Source: Candidatus Uabimicrobium amorphum
Lineage (GTDB): Bacteria; Planctomycetota; Uabimicrobiia; Uabimicrobiales; Uabimicrobiaceae
NCBI RefSeq assembly: GCF_009002475.1
Contig: NZ_AP019860.1
Coordinates: forward strand, 1,240,001 to 1,304,000
Length of the DNA: 64,000 nt
Direction: 5' to 3'
Below are positions 34,602-44,400 of this stretch, piece after piece. Numbering within the stretch: the stretch's first letter is position 1; every line of letters starts with the position of its first letter. Under the pieces are notes generated by a model. That model was not told where the DNA came from and did not search any database. It saw nothing but the letters and a program-made list of their open reading frames with translations. A program made the translations under genes and the position numbers.

Positions 34602-36806
34602 CTACTTGATACCTCTTGCTTTTTTAGTTTCGTACAGCAAGGTGGATATATCTTCCATTTTTTGGGTGAATTTAAACTGTGTCTTTTCTTCTATATCTTG
34701 ATACATCTTTTGTGCAGATTTCAAAAGTTTTTCTGCTTTTTCTAAATCTGCTTTAAGCTTGTTCACCATCAGTGGCTTCGCTTGGGCTATTTTTTCGTCT
34801 GCTTTTGCGATAAAACTGTCGACTTTCTGCATGGTGGTGTACCAGTTTTGCCAACTTTTCGTATTCGCTTCGACCGGCTTTTGTTGGTGGCAAGCACGGC
34901 ATTTTTTGCGATACTCTTCTAAGGCTTTGTGTAAGCGCTCTTTGGCATCACCATCTTGCATTTGGTTAAAACCACTGATAAACAGTTTTAAATTACCTTC
35001 CTGTGGAGAATGCTTCATGTAACGTTCGATGATCACAAATAGCTTTTCGCGTTTTGTCAGAGTTCTGCTTTCTTCTCTTTCGCGTTCCGCTCTTGTTAAT
35101 GGTTTGTTCCTCTTCTTCTTTTTAGGAGGTGTCGGTGTCTTTTTTATTAGTGCAACAAGCAGTTTGCTGTCTTTGGTCGACATTTTAAAAGGAGAAGTTT
35201 CCGTGTAGCGGAACAACAACTCAAAGTACTCACCGGCAATCTTTTGGTTTGTTTTGTGACGGTGCATGACTCTAAAAATTTGTTCGACGGTTTCTTGTAT
35301 TTTTTGGTCTTTCAAAAGATACAAATAGTATTCATTGAGTAGTTTTGCTGTGAGTGTTAAGATCACTTTACTATTACTATCGACAAAGGAGTTTTCCAGT
35401 ACTTTGGTCGGAATTTCAGAGTCGCCTATTTTCACAAGGGCTTCTGCGGCACTTGTGGCCACTAGTTCAGATTTGTGTCTTAGTAATTTGAACAAACGAT
35501 CAATGTATTGATCATCGCCAAACACACCTAGCGTACGTGCTGCGGCAGCTTTTTCCTCTTCGTTGTCGTTGTTCAATAACTTACGTATAGAACCACGAAA
35601 ACGGTTTACATAATTATCTCCCGAAGGCTTTGTACACTTACCTATAACGCCAATAATGTCTATGATACGCGCGCGTTCTACGGCACTTTGACTATCAATA
35701 AGTTTACTGTCAACCATTTCCACCAACGCCGATGCATAAGGATGTAGCACTTGATTTTGGCGATGAATTTCAAGAATGTAAGTTGCTTTTTGTACAACAT
35801 CACGGTTTTTATCTACCCCAAGTTTAATAATTCCTTCGGCAGCTTTTTGTTCTGTGTAGTTAGATAGCGCTTCGATGATATATATCTTCTTTTCAGCGCT
35901 TATTTCTTTGTCAACTTCTTCAAGAAGAATGTTTAAAGCCTCTGGAGTTTTTGTTTGTCCAAGAGCATTTATGATGTATTGCTGTTGTTCTCCCGAAGTT
36001 TTCTTCAAATCTTCTCTCAAGGTAGCAACAGCTTTTTCTTCCATAAAGCCTGCCGCGGTTGCCGCAAGGGTTTTTAAACGCTCATCTTTACTGAGAAGAG
36101 CTGGGCTCAAAATTTTCATGCTCTCTTCATTTTTGAAGTAGCGTATCAAAGCCAATGTACCTATTTTTTCGTTTTCCTTCATCGCAGGATATTTTTTGAT
36201 TAATTCGGGCAAACATCCTTCGCCTTCTCGTAAAATGGGAACCAAAACAGGGTCATTGCGCGGATCAAAATTTTGTAGATCTTCTGGAATGTCAAAATTC
36301 TTCAAGTCGCCCACTAAACGAATCGGAGCTTGAGAATCGTACCAGTATGTAAATCCTACACCACCACCTACGATGAGTAGTAACACCAAAAGCGGGATTA
36401 AAGATCTTTCTTTTACGCTGCGATAAACGCGACCCTTCATTTTCTTTTCGCGCTTTTTGATCCCTAGCTTAGGAAATTTTATTTTTCTCGGCGGTTTGGG
36501 TGGTTTGGGTTGGCGTACTTTTGGCGCCTTTTCTTGTTTGACTTTTACTGGTTTCGCTTTTTTGGCCGGCTTGGCTTTTTTCGGCGGTCTTGCTTGTTTT
36601 ACCGGCCTTGTTGCTTTCTTTGCAACTCTTTTTTCACCTGTAGTACTCGATTTCATACGCGGCGTTGTTCCTGTTGATTTCCTCTTGCCGCTGGCAGGTA
36701 CCTTTCCTGTTTTTACACGAGGTTTTGCGGTTGCGGAAGTTCTGCTTGATGTTCGTGAAGTGCTCGAACTTCTTTTCTTTTTTATTTTATCACGATCTAA
36801 AGACAC
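34602..36806 (-). CDS. HEAT-repeat membrane protein with strongly basic Lys/Pro-rich N-terminus
   Basis: The start codon is GTG at 36804-36806, with GAGGAG at the right spacing. Residues 1-125 are extremely basic (repeats of PAKKAKPVK, PPKPPRK, KKREKKM), followed by one membrane helix (SLIPLLVLLLIVGGGVGFTYWY). The exported part has HEAT/armadillo repeats (~165-480; for example EEKAAAARTLGVFGDDQYIDRLFKLLRHKSELVATSAAEALVKI), then a helical C-terminal region with CRACHQQKP, which resembles a CxxCH haem site but is isolated. This is the first gene of the operon, behind a recognisable promoter. The basic tail is cytoplasmic by the positive-inside rule and could contact DNA, RNA or the acidic tail of MoxR (inference). 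Confidence 0.82.
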   Translation of the reverse strand: MSLDRDKIKKKRSSSTSRTSSRTSATAKPRVKTGKVPASGKRKSTGTTPRMKSSTTGEKRVAKKATRPVKQARPPKKAKPAKKAKPVKVKQEKAPKVRQPKPPKPPRKIKFPKLGIKKREKKMKGRVYRSVKERSLIPLLVLLLIVGGGVGFTYWYDSQAPIRLVGDLKNFDIPEDLQNFDPRNDPVLVPILREGEGCLPELIKKYPAMKENEKIGTLALIRYFKNEESMKILSPALLSKDERLKTLAATAAGFMEEKAVATLREDLKKTSGEQQQYIINALGQTKTPEALNILLEEVDKEISAEKKIYIIEALSNYTEQKAAEGIIKLGVDKNRDVVQKATYILEIHRQNQVLHPYASALVEMVDSKLIDSQSAVERARIIDIIGVIGKCTKPSGDNYVNRFRGSIRKLLNNDNEEEKAAAARTLGVFGDDQYIDRLFKLLRHKSELVATSAAEALVKIGDSEIPTKVLENSFVDSNSKVILTLTAKLLNEYYLYLLKDQKIQETVEQIFRVMHRHKTNQKIAGEYFELLFRYTETSPFKMSTKDSKLLVALIKKTPTPPKKKKRNKPLTRAEREREESRTLTKREKLFVIIERYMKHSPQEGNLKLFISGFNQMQDGDAKERLHKALEEYRKKCRACHQQKPVEANTKSWQNWYTTMQKVDSFIAKADEKIAQAKPLMVNKLKADLEKAEKLLKSAQKMYQDIEEKTQFKFTQKMEDISTLLYETKKARGIK

Positions 36807-36855
36807 GACTAACTCCTCAAAACATTGGAGATAAAATGTTAATAAGTTTCGGCTA

Positions 36856-36885
36856 ATGATATCATTTGCATAGGGAACTTGTCAA
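36856..36885 (-). promoter_or_regulatory. Sigma70-like promoter for the HEAT/MoxR/VWA operon
   Basis: On the minus strand, -35 TTGACA (36885-36880) and -10 TATCAT (36861-36856) are 18 bp apart, with a leader of roughly 40 bases to the GTG at 36806. The -35 sits in the 11-bp inverted repeat ACTTGTCAAGT (36877-36887). TTGTCAAGT also occurs at 36959-36967, near the divergent DoxX-like gene. Confidence 0.5.
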
Positions 36886-36979
36886 GTATGATAGTAGGCG
36901 CGTTGCCATTATCTGACACTTTTATGTAGTAGAGCTTTTTGCTATAATTATCCCTCATTTGTCAAGTTAAGGAATTTCT

Positions 36980-37372
36980 ATGCATACAAAGATACAGGTT
37001 ATTTCAAATATAACTCTTGGAATCTGTTGGATTTACCAAGGTTTACTACCTAAGATTATTGCCCGCCATCCGCAAGAAATTGCCATGGTCACACACAGTG
37101 GTTTCTTTACAGAGAATCAAGCGGTTACGATGGTGATCTGCGCAGGTATTGCCGAATGTATTTTTGGAATACTTTTTTTTATAATCCCGTCTCATAAAAT
37201 GCTACATTTTTTGAACATCGCAGCGTTGACAATGCTATTTGTCGCAGCGTTTTTTACGGCGCATGAATTGTTTATTTTTCCCTTTAACCCCGCAACTTTA
37301 AGTATTACAATGATCGCATTATCACTTATTTCTTTAGAGGCAAGGAAGACCGATGAAAAACAACGTTTATAA
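36980..37372 (+). CDS. DoxX-like family membrane protein
   Basis: A 130-residue protein of four hydrophobic helices. The N-terminal segment GICWIYQGLLPKIIARHPQEIAMV matches the DoxX-like (DoxX_3-type) signature W.Y.GL.PK......E..M, and an AECIFGILFFII segment follows the second helix entry. These small membrane proteins have no established biochemical role. An AAGGAA ribosome site precedes the ATG. The gene overlaps the next by 20 bp, which suggests translational coupling with the metallo-beta-lactamase-fold gene. A -10-like TATAAT lies at 36943-36948 without a convincing -35. Confidence 0.8.
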   Translation: MHTKIQVISNITLGICWIYQGLLPKIIARHPQEIAMVTHSGFFTENQAVTMVICAGIAECIFGILFFIIPSHKMLHFLNIAALTMLFVAAFFTAHELFIFPFNPATLSITMIALSLISLEARKTDEKQRL

Positions 37373-38765
37373 CATTATACATCACGGCGCTGTCGATGGT
37401 GTCACTGGTTCCTGTCACGAATTGAATATCGCAGGTAAAGACGGTATTCTCGTTGACTGTGGTTTATTCCAAGGTGAAGAAAAATCCATGGATGGGGCAG
37501 GGGCGAATCAGTTAGAAATAGAGTTTCCTATTGAGCATATACGCGCTTTGGTTGTTACACATTGCCATATCGATCATGTGGGTCGCATTCCGTATTTACT
37601 AGCTGCGGGATTTGAGGGGCCGATTATTTGTACAATTCCTACAGCCAAGTTATTACCTCTTATTTTGGAAGATGCTTTGCACATTGGTGTTACGAAAAAC
37701 AAGAGTTTGATAGATCGCTTTCTTAAAATTATTGAAGAGAGAATTGTCGCTGTGGAGTATGGCAAGTGGCATGACATCGCATTGACGGCAAAAGGCAAGG
37801 AACTGAAAATTAAGTTTTCGCCCGCAGGGCATGTGATTGGTTCCGCATATGTCGAGTGTGAATTACAGGAGAAAAAGAATACCCATCAAATTCTTTTCTC
37901 CGGAGATTTGGGAGCAACGCACACACCGATTCTTATCTCGCCAAACGCTCCGAAGGGAACGGATGTACTTATCTTAGAAAGCACTTATGGTGATAAAAAC
38001 CACAAGGGGCGCAAGGAGAGACGCGAGGTACTAAAGTCGATTATTGAGCACTGTTTTCGCGATCGCGGCGTGGTGATTATACCTGCTTTTAGTATTGGTC
38101 GTACTCAAGAACTCCTCTATGAGTTTGAGCATATTATTCATGAGTTTGGTGAAAATAAAGCTCATGACAAGGGAAACTGGGAAGACGTCGAAGTTGTGAT
38201 CGATTCTCCCTTGGCAAATAACTTTACCGAAGTATACAAAACATTACGCGATTATTGGGATTATGAAGCTCAGGATCGTATAAAAGAAGGTCGGCATCCA
38301 TTGGCATTTGACCAAATGACGACGATTGGAGATCATGAAGAGCACCTTTCAACTGTGAAGTATTTGAAAAAAACAGCACGTCCCACAATTGTGATTGCTG
38401 CGAGTGGTATGTGTACGGGGGGACGCGTTGTCAACTATCTAAAGAGCTTATTAGATGATTCGCGTACGGATGTGGTATTTGTCGGTTATCAATCTTATGG
38501 TACTCCTGGTAGGGATATTCAAAAATACGGACCACGTAACGGTTATGTAGAATTAGATGGAAAACGCTATGATATCAATGCACAAGTGTATACATTGCGT
38601 GGGTATTCTGCACATGCTGATCAGGAAGGGTTGTTGAATTTTGTGCGCGATATGGAGAAAAAACCCAAGGAAATACGCCTTGTTCACGGAGATGATCGCA
38701 CAAAGCGCGCATTTAAAGAGGTTTTAGAAAAGGAATTTCCCAATATTGAAATTCTCATTCCGTAG
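37353..38765 (+). CDS. Beta-CASP metallo-beta-lactamase-fold ribonuclease (YsiA/CPSF-like)
   Basis: A 470-residue protein. Metal-binding motifs appear in order: VVTHCHIDHVGRIP (motif 2, HxHxDH), SPAGHVIGSA (His), FSGDLGATHTP (Asp), then the beta-CASP insert with VIIPAFSIGRTQELL, IAASGMCTGGRVVNYL and finally VYTLRGYSAHADQEGLL (motif C His). This is the arrangement of beta-CASP nucleases that process RNA (CPSF73 and RNase J relatives; the shorter bacterial YsiA-type forms). It lacks the C-terminal domain of RNase J. All catalytic residues are present, so an active RNA endo/exonuclease is predicted. GGAAG ribosome site; a strong bidirectional terminator follows 3 bp after the stop. Confidence 0.93.
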   Translation: MKNNVYNIIHHGAVDGVTGSCHELNIAGKDGILVDCGLFQGEEKSMDGAGANQLEIEFPIEHIRALVVTHCHIDHVGRIPYLLAAGFEGPIICTIPTAKLLPLILEDALHIGVTKNKSLIDRFLKIIEERIVAVEYGKWHDIALTAKGKELKIKFSPAGHVIGSAYVECELQEKKNTHQILFSGDLGATHTPILISPNAPKGTDVLILESTYGDKNHKGRKERREVLKSIIEHCFRDRGVVIIPAFSIGRTQELLYEFEHIIHEFGENKAHDKGNWEDVEVVIDSPLANNFTEVYKTLRDYWDYEAQDRIKEGRHPLAFDQMTTIGDHEEHLSTVKYLKKTARPTIVIAASGMCTGGRVVNYLKSLLDDSRTDVVFVGYQSYGTPGRDIQKYGPRNGYVELDGKRYDINAQVYTLRGYSAHADQEGLLNFVRDMEKKPKEIRLVHGDDRTKRAFKEVLEKEFPNIEILIP

Positions 38766-38768
38766 ACA

Positions 38769-38802
38769 ACAAAACCGGAGTCTTTTAAAACTCCGGTTTT
38801 GT
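38769..38802. terminator. Bidirectional intrinsic terminator
   Basis: Perfect stem ACAAAACCGGAGT (38769-38781) with ACTCCGGTTTTGT (38790-38802) and an 8-base A/T loop. It lies between the convergent beta-CASP nuclease (+) and Hsp20 (-) genes. The A- and T-rich stem bases supply a T-run for both directions. Confidence 0.85.
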
Positions 38803-38811
38803 AAAATGTAT

Positions 38812-39276
38812 TTAGCTGGTTTTTACTTCTATTCTCGTTTTTTTATCTTCGGCTATTTGTTGTTTTCCTAAAGTAACCTCTAGTACACCATTGCGAAATG
38901 TCGCATCAATTTTGGCGGCGTCTATGTTTTTAGGAAAAGGAATACTGCGATAAAAAGAACCATAACTTCTTTCGCTGTAGTAACTACCCTTTTCTTTCTT
39001 TTCCGTTTCGTTCTTTTTTTCACCCTTAATGCTGAGTACATTGTCTTCAAAATTCACTTCCACATCTTTTTCGGTCAAACCGGGAAGCTCAGCACTTACA
39101 TGGTAGGAATTTTCATCTTCTTTGACATCCATACTCGGTGAAAAGCTCATCTCTTTGAACATTTTGTTGCTGCTTGGAAAAGAAAACGGATCTTTCCAAA
39201 AGTTTTCGAATAGATCGTTCATATGTTTTTGGAAAGTATCAATGGTATTTTTGTTATTTTTGGATAGAAAACTCAT
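38812..39276 (-). CDS. Hsp20/alpha-crystallin small heat-shock protein
   Basis: A 154-residue protein, the normal size. N-terminal Phe-rich arm (residues 1-48), then the alpha-crystallin domain: SPSMDVKEDENSYHVSAELPGLTEKDVEV, NVLSIKGEKK, the SYGSFYRSIPFP loop, and A.F.NGVLEVTL with the conserved GVLEV/T element. A short Lys-rich tail follows without a clear I-x-I motif (RIEV only). ATP-independent holdase chaperone that binds unfolding proteins and assembles into oligomers. A near-perfect ribosome site, GGAGGA, lies 6 bp before the ATG, which suggests high translation. No CIRCE element or clear heat-shock promoter is visible upstream. Confidence 0.97.
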   Translation of the reverse strand: MSFLSKNNKNTIDTFQKHMNDLFENFWKDPFSFPSSNKMFKEMSFSPSMDVKEDENSYHVSAELPGLTEKDVEVNFEDNVLSIKGEKKNETEKKEKGSYYSERSYGSFYRSIPFPKNIDAAKIDATFRNGVLEVTLGKQQIAEDKKTRIEVKTS

Positions 39277-39611
39277 AGCTAGTCCTCCTAATCGATAAAA
39301 TATAGCTTACTGTTTAACGATGGATTTGTATTACCTATCTTAAAGTTATGAATTTTTATATAAAGGAATTCATTCATTGTTTAATTAAATATGCAAGATC
39401 TATGCCAAAAATTTACTGGAAAGGAGCTGTCAATTTGAAAATATTGAAAAAAAAGGATATAGCGTCTTAAATTGCCGTGGTTATTCTTGTACAATGAAAA
39501 CATACTTGTTAATTTGTCTTAAACACTGTTAAATGTTCTGTTAACGATGTATCAACGCTTACGAACACAGTTTTGTCACTTGAATTTCTGTTCCTTTTCA
39601 GAGAAAAAACG
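39277..39611. other. 335-bp divergent intergenic region
   Basis: A very AT-rich region separating hsp20 (-) and the P-loop gene (+). Only weak promoter candidates are visible; on the plus strand TTGTAC at 39487-39492 stands 17 bp before TAATTT at 39510-39515. Two near-identical CTGTTAA words at 39526-39541 could be a binding site. No RNA gene, conserved operator or further ORF was recognised. Confidence 0.4.
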
Positions 39612-40283
39612 ATGCATAAAAATATCATATTCGTCATTGGTCTCACCGGTGTGGGAAAAAGCTCTACTCTTGAGGTTTTACTGCATAACAATTCCCAGTT
39701 TTTACTTCTTCCTAATCGCCGCAAACTAACAGACGACATCATTATTCCCCATATCCAAAAAATGCGTGGGGAAGAATTGCAAAAAGTGGGGGATCGCGCC
39801 AAAAGGTTTGAAATGACAGCAGCATACCGCGAAATTTTTCCCGATGGAATGGCGCATGTCGTCGCGGTGTATTTACAACAACGCGAATTTTCAACCGCGT
39901 CAACATTGGTTTTTGACAATCTGCGTGGAGTAAATGAGGTACGCGGAGCAATAGAAAAATTTCCTGAAACAACGCGATTTGTGATGTTGGACGCTCCCGA
40001 AGAAGTTCGTTTACAGCGCTTGTTGGGTCGACAAGACGAGTTTGATCAAGTTACGCTCGAAAATATTATGCAACATGACGCTGCGGTAGATGGTGTTTCG
40101 GCACAGGAGTTGGCGAAAGCCAAAAAAATTATCCATAGTGAAAAGCAGAATTACGATGCGCAAAAAACGGCGGCATTTTTAAAAGAAAATCTTTCCCGCA
40201 AACGACTTTGCTATGTGGATACGAGTAACCACAACATTACACAGGTTAATGAGATTATCCAGGAGTGGCTACAATGTACATAA
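39612..40283 (+). CDS. P-loop NTPase / kinase-like protein (AAA_33-type)
   Basis: The start is the ATG at 39612 (MHKNIIFVIG) with AGAG upstream; a longer frame exists to 39573 without a ribosome site. The 223-residue protein has Walker A GLTGVGKSS at the N-terminus, a DNLRG strand end that could serve as Walker B (LVFDNLRG), and FVMLDAPEEVRLQRLLGRQ, which resembles the lid/base-recognition helix of small nucleotide or metabolite kinases (dephospho-CoA kinase-like). A kinase acting on a small molecule is therefore likely; the substrate is unknown. It overlaps the next gene, an enolase-superfamily enzyme, by 10 bp, which implies coupled expression and possibly one pathway. Confidence 0.7.
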   Translation: MHKNIIFVIGLTGVGKSSTLEVLLHNNSQFLLLPNRRKLTDDIIIPHIQKMRGEELQKVGDRAKRFEMTAAYREIFPDGMAHVVAVYLQQREFSTASTLVFDNLRGVNEVRGAIEKFPETTRFVMLDAPEEVRLQRLLGRQDEFDQVTLENIMQHDAAVDGVSAQELAKAKKIIHSEKQNYDAQKTAAFLKENLSRKRLCYVDTSNHNITQVNEIIQEWLQCT

Positions 40284-41332
40284 AAAGAATAGAAACAACT
40301 CCCTTTGAACTCGAAATGCATGGAGCATTGCGCTGGGGAAAGTTTGGAGAATTGAAGTCCATAGAACATATGCTGGTTAAAGTGGAAGACCAAGAAGGGA
40401 ATATTGGTATTTCTGAAGCCCCTGTACGTCCTACAATATATGGTGAAACGCGTGAGAGTATCACCGCAATCGTTCAGCTATTTTCGACAAAACTCATTGG
40501 ACTTTCTAGCGATGACGAAGAAATATACAATGTGCTCGACAGCATTCCCAACAATCACTGCGCAAAAGGGGCGATTGATATGGCGATTTACGATCTCCGC
40601 GCCAAGCAGCGACAACAAAATATTGTGGATGCCTATGCCGGAGAAAAAAATCAAATTCGCGTAAGTTATATATTGGGAATTAGTAATATCGAAACAATGC
40701 TTCAGGAGGCAAAGAGAGTCTTTGCCAACGGTGTGAGTGTGTTCAAAATAAAAATAGGTCGTGACAGCCAGCACGATGAACAAATTATTCAAGCGTTGAA
40801 AACAGAGTTTTCGGATGAAGTAATTTTATATGTCGATGCCAATGAAACTTTGGACGCCAAAGAAGCCCCGGCACGTTTAGAAAAGCTGGCAAACTTAGGC
40901 GTTGCGTACATCGAAGAACCATTACCTGTACACCTAATCAAAGAAAGAGAATATCTGAGATCTTTGGAAATTTTGCCGATTATTGGTGATGATTCTTGTT
41001 TTACCCTAAACGATTTGCAACGTGAATTACAATGCAATACATTCGATATCCTTAATATAAAAACCGCACGCAGTGGTTTTTACTATTCGTTTAAAATGCT
41101 CGAAGAGGCAAAAAAACACCATAAAGGTGTCATGCTCGGTTCCCAGGCGAGTTGTGGTTTGGGAACAATTTTTTGTGCCATAATGGCGAGCCAGGAAGGT
41201 GTAACGCATCCTTGTGAACTCAGCTTTCCATTAAAACTCAAGACACATATGCTACAGAAACCAATCAACTACAACAATGGTTTTTTAGACATCCATAGTT
41301 TGCGCGATTACAAATTGCTTTGTGAACTATGA
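40274..41332 (+). CDS. Enolase-superfamily enzyme (muconate-cycloisomerase/dipeptide-epimerase subgroup)
   Basis: The start is the ATG at 40274, 8 bp after AGGAG; a GTG nine bases upstream is less likely. The 352-residue protein has the capping domain followed by the barrel motifs: KxK (VFKIKIG), metal ligands Asp in LYVDANET, Glu in YIEEPLP and Asp in IIGDDSC, and the second catalytic Lys in LNIKTARSG. Lys at the ends of both the second and sixth strands defines the muconate-lactonising subgroup (cycloisomerases, o-succinylbenzoate synthase, dipeptide epimerases). GSQASCGLGT near the end resembles the region in Ala-Glu epimerases, but the specificity residues cannot be assigned by eye. It is coupled to a P-loop kinase-like gene. 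Confidence 0.85.
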   Translation: MYIKRIETTPFELEMHGALRWGKFGELKSIEHMLVKVEDQEGNIGISEAPVRPTIYGETRESITAIVQLFSTKLIGLSSDDEEIYNVLDSIPNNHCAKGAIDMAIYDLRAKQRQQNIVDAYAGEKNQIRVSYILGISNIETMLQEAKRVFANGVSVFKIKIGRDSQHDEQIIQALKTEFSDEVILYVDANETLDAKEAPARLEKLANLGVAYIEEPLPVHLIKEREYLRSLEILPIIGDDSCFTLNDLQRELQCNTFDILNIKTARSGFYYSFKMLEEAKKHHKGVMLGSQASCGLGTIFCAIMASQEGVTHPCELSFPLKLKTHMLQKPINYNNGFLDIHSLRDYKLLCEL

Positions 41333-41430
41333 TCTCCGGGTCCATTTGCGAGCTCAAAAACAATATTCTGTTTTTTCACGTTATTTTATCGTAATTGTGA
41401 AATAAACCACCAAATCCATTGGAGTTTATT

Positions 41431-44400
41431 ATGAAAAAAGAGATGTTCATTACGTACATTCTAGAGACTTTAGGGTGGATCAATGAAGCGACAACACAGC
41501 AGTTTGCCAAAACAAACTTTGTGAGTGTATACGGCTATCTCAATACGCAGCAACAACAGAAAGACCAATTAAATTTTCATTATTGGTATATTGAATTTTT
41601 GCTGTTGACCAAACTCGAAGAAACAGAAGTCGTCGACAATGCCAAATGTGCATTATGGTTTTACGACAATTTGCATCGTGTTGCGGCGAAAAAACCCTAT
41701 ATCAGCTTGATACGCTGCGATGTTCTTTCTGTTACTCTGGCAAAAAGTCTCGCTTCACAGATGCTCAAAGAGGGAATATTCGATATCGATAGTATGAAAA
41801 TCTTTTTGCAAGCCATACAAATTCCGTCCGAACCTTCCGAGGGAATAGACATCGAAAGGGCATATCAGTATCTACAAAAGTTTTCTAAAAAAGTAGACGC
41901 TTATCGCAATACCCAAGGCGAATTGACGCGTGTGGGACACTATAAGGTTCTTTCTGAATTAGGCCGTGGAGGAATGGGGATCGTCTTTAAGGCTTTAGAC
42001 ACGAAGTTAAATCGTTTTGTGGCACTGAAAGTGATTACAAATCAACGTGTATCTGAATTAAATGTACGACGATTCATCCAAGAAACAAAAGCCGTGGCGG
42101 CACTTCAGCATCCCAACATCATTCAAATTTTTGATGCAGGGCAGGAGCCTAAGATGTATTTTGCGATGGAATATGTGAATGGCCAAAGTATGCGCGACAA
42201 GCTGTCAGAACTCCAGGGAAAATACCAAGACTGTGCGATTATTATGCAAAAGCTATGTAGTGCTTTGCAATATGTACACGAAAAACGCATTATTCACCGC
42301 GATATCAAACCGGACAATATAATGTTGGACGAGGCAGGTGAGCCTAAATTGATGGACTTTGGTTTGGCGAAAATGATTGATGAGAACAATAGTTTGTCGC
42401 GACAAGGAGATGTTGTGGGGACACCGTTTTATATGTCTCCCGAACAAACACAGGGACAAAAAGTCGATTCTCGCTCTGACATATATTCTTTAGGCGCCTC
42501 TTTTTATCAAATGTTAACTGGACGTACGGTTTTTCAGGGGAATATGTATATTCAAATCGTATATAAAATTTGTAATGATGACCCCATCGCTCCGCGCATG
42601 CTCGACTCGGATATCCCCAAAGATTTGGAGCTTATATGTCTAAAGTGCTTGGAGAAAAGTAAAGAGCGTCGCTATCAAACGGCACAGGATTTAAAGCAAG
42701 ACATCGAGAACTATCTCCAGCACAAGCCTATTTCGGTAAAAGTAAATATTTTGCACAACATGCGCAAATGGTGTTATCGTCACAAGTTCTTGACGGCAAG
42801 CATTTTCTTGGCAGCTATTTTGATGGCGGTGATCGGTTGGTTTTCTATCGAAAAATCGAGAACAAACCAACGTTTGACAAAATTAATCGGGCAATTAGAA
42901 ACGAACAATATCGAAAAGGAACACGCTTTAGCACAGTTGGAAAAAAACAACGTAGAAAAAGCACATGCTTTGGCCAAATCGCAGAAGCAACTGGTAACGG
43001 CGCATATCAAAATGGCAGAGTATCAATTTTTGCAGAGAAAGATGTCTCGGGCCAAAGACGAACTTTTCGCGGCCAAGGAAATTTCTGAAAAGATTGAACT
43101 GCCAGCGCAACAAAAAGCGTATGTTGATTTACTTCTTGAGTATTCTGTAGCGCCAACGATACCCATTGTGAAAAGAAGTACCCCTCTAGAGGCCAAAAGC
43201 ATATCGTATGTTCATAAAGCTTATGTCGACGAAAATTACATTAGTCTGTCATCGAATCAACGTATTTTTGTTTGGAAAAGAGGCAGCAAAACGTTGAAGG
43301 AAGAGGAGGCAATCGTCACAAAAGGTGTTCACTATACGATATGTGGCGATTACTTAGTGTGTACTTGGCAAACGGATATTAAAATTATGCACCTAAAGAC
43401 GATGAAAGAGAAAACTTATGCGTTTCCTGAGGTACGTAATATTCACCATTTGGCATTTTCGCCTCGGACAAAGTGGATTGCCATTAAGGCATACGAGAGA
43501 TTAATACTTTTCCATATTGTAACACGTAAAAAAATAGAAATAGATACCAAGCATCGTATCTCGGATTCAAACCCTATTTATTTCGATAAAAGTGGTACGT
43601 TGCTAATTGGAGGAATTGAAAGCTCTATTGCTACCTGGGAATTAAAAAAAGACGCGTGGAGTATTACCAGTAGTGTTTCGTTTTTAGGACGTCAAGTCCA
43701 CGCCAATCGCTTATCTCCAGATCGCAAGTTATTATTCTACGGCGACGATCAAGGAGAGCTGACTATTTTGCAGCTGGCGGGCAAGATGAGTTCCTCCGTC
43801 AATTATCACAAAACGAAAATTGTCGATATCACCTTTAACCAAAGCGGACGTCTCTTTGCCACTGCGGAAAAGGAAGGCAAGGTAATTTTGTGGGACCAAG
43901 TTTCCGTAAAGCCAATCGTAATGTACGACACCGGTTTACTGATTTCGCATGTTCACTTTGTTGGTAAGCAAAGTATCGGAGTGATTGGTTTTCGCGAAGG
44001 TAAATTCACCTATGAGGAATTTTTGGTCGAAAAAAACCTGGATGGCGACTATGCCGTGCACAAGAAAAAAGATCTCATCGCTGTTTTGAATAAGCTAGCG
44101 ATCAAATCGTCTGCGTTTCGCAATTTGTTGCATCTAAGTCCAAAAGGAAAGTACATTGCTGTTAGTTACAATACCGTGGTTTTTTTATGGGACAGATCCC
44201 AAAAATTTGAAAAATTCTTTGTTGTGGACAATAACTTTTTATATGGCGAGGTCCGCGAACTGGACTTCAGTCCCGACGAGAAAAAAATGTCCCTTTTTTA
44301 CACCGACGGACGCATTGTTGTTTTGGAAACAGCTACGATGAAAGTAATCGCTGATATTAAACCAACTACATACCGTCGCGGAATGCATGAAGGTTTTGCG

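Noticed and set aside
34900..34935. CRACH motif of the HEAT protein as a cytochrome c haem site
   Set aside because: A single CxxCH without other haem-protein context; probably chance or a disulfide pair, so no cytochrome call is made.
39277..39611. CIRCE or sigma32-type heat-shock control of hsp20
   Set aside because: No TTAGCACTC-type inverted repeat or convincing heat-shock promoter was found.
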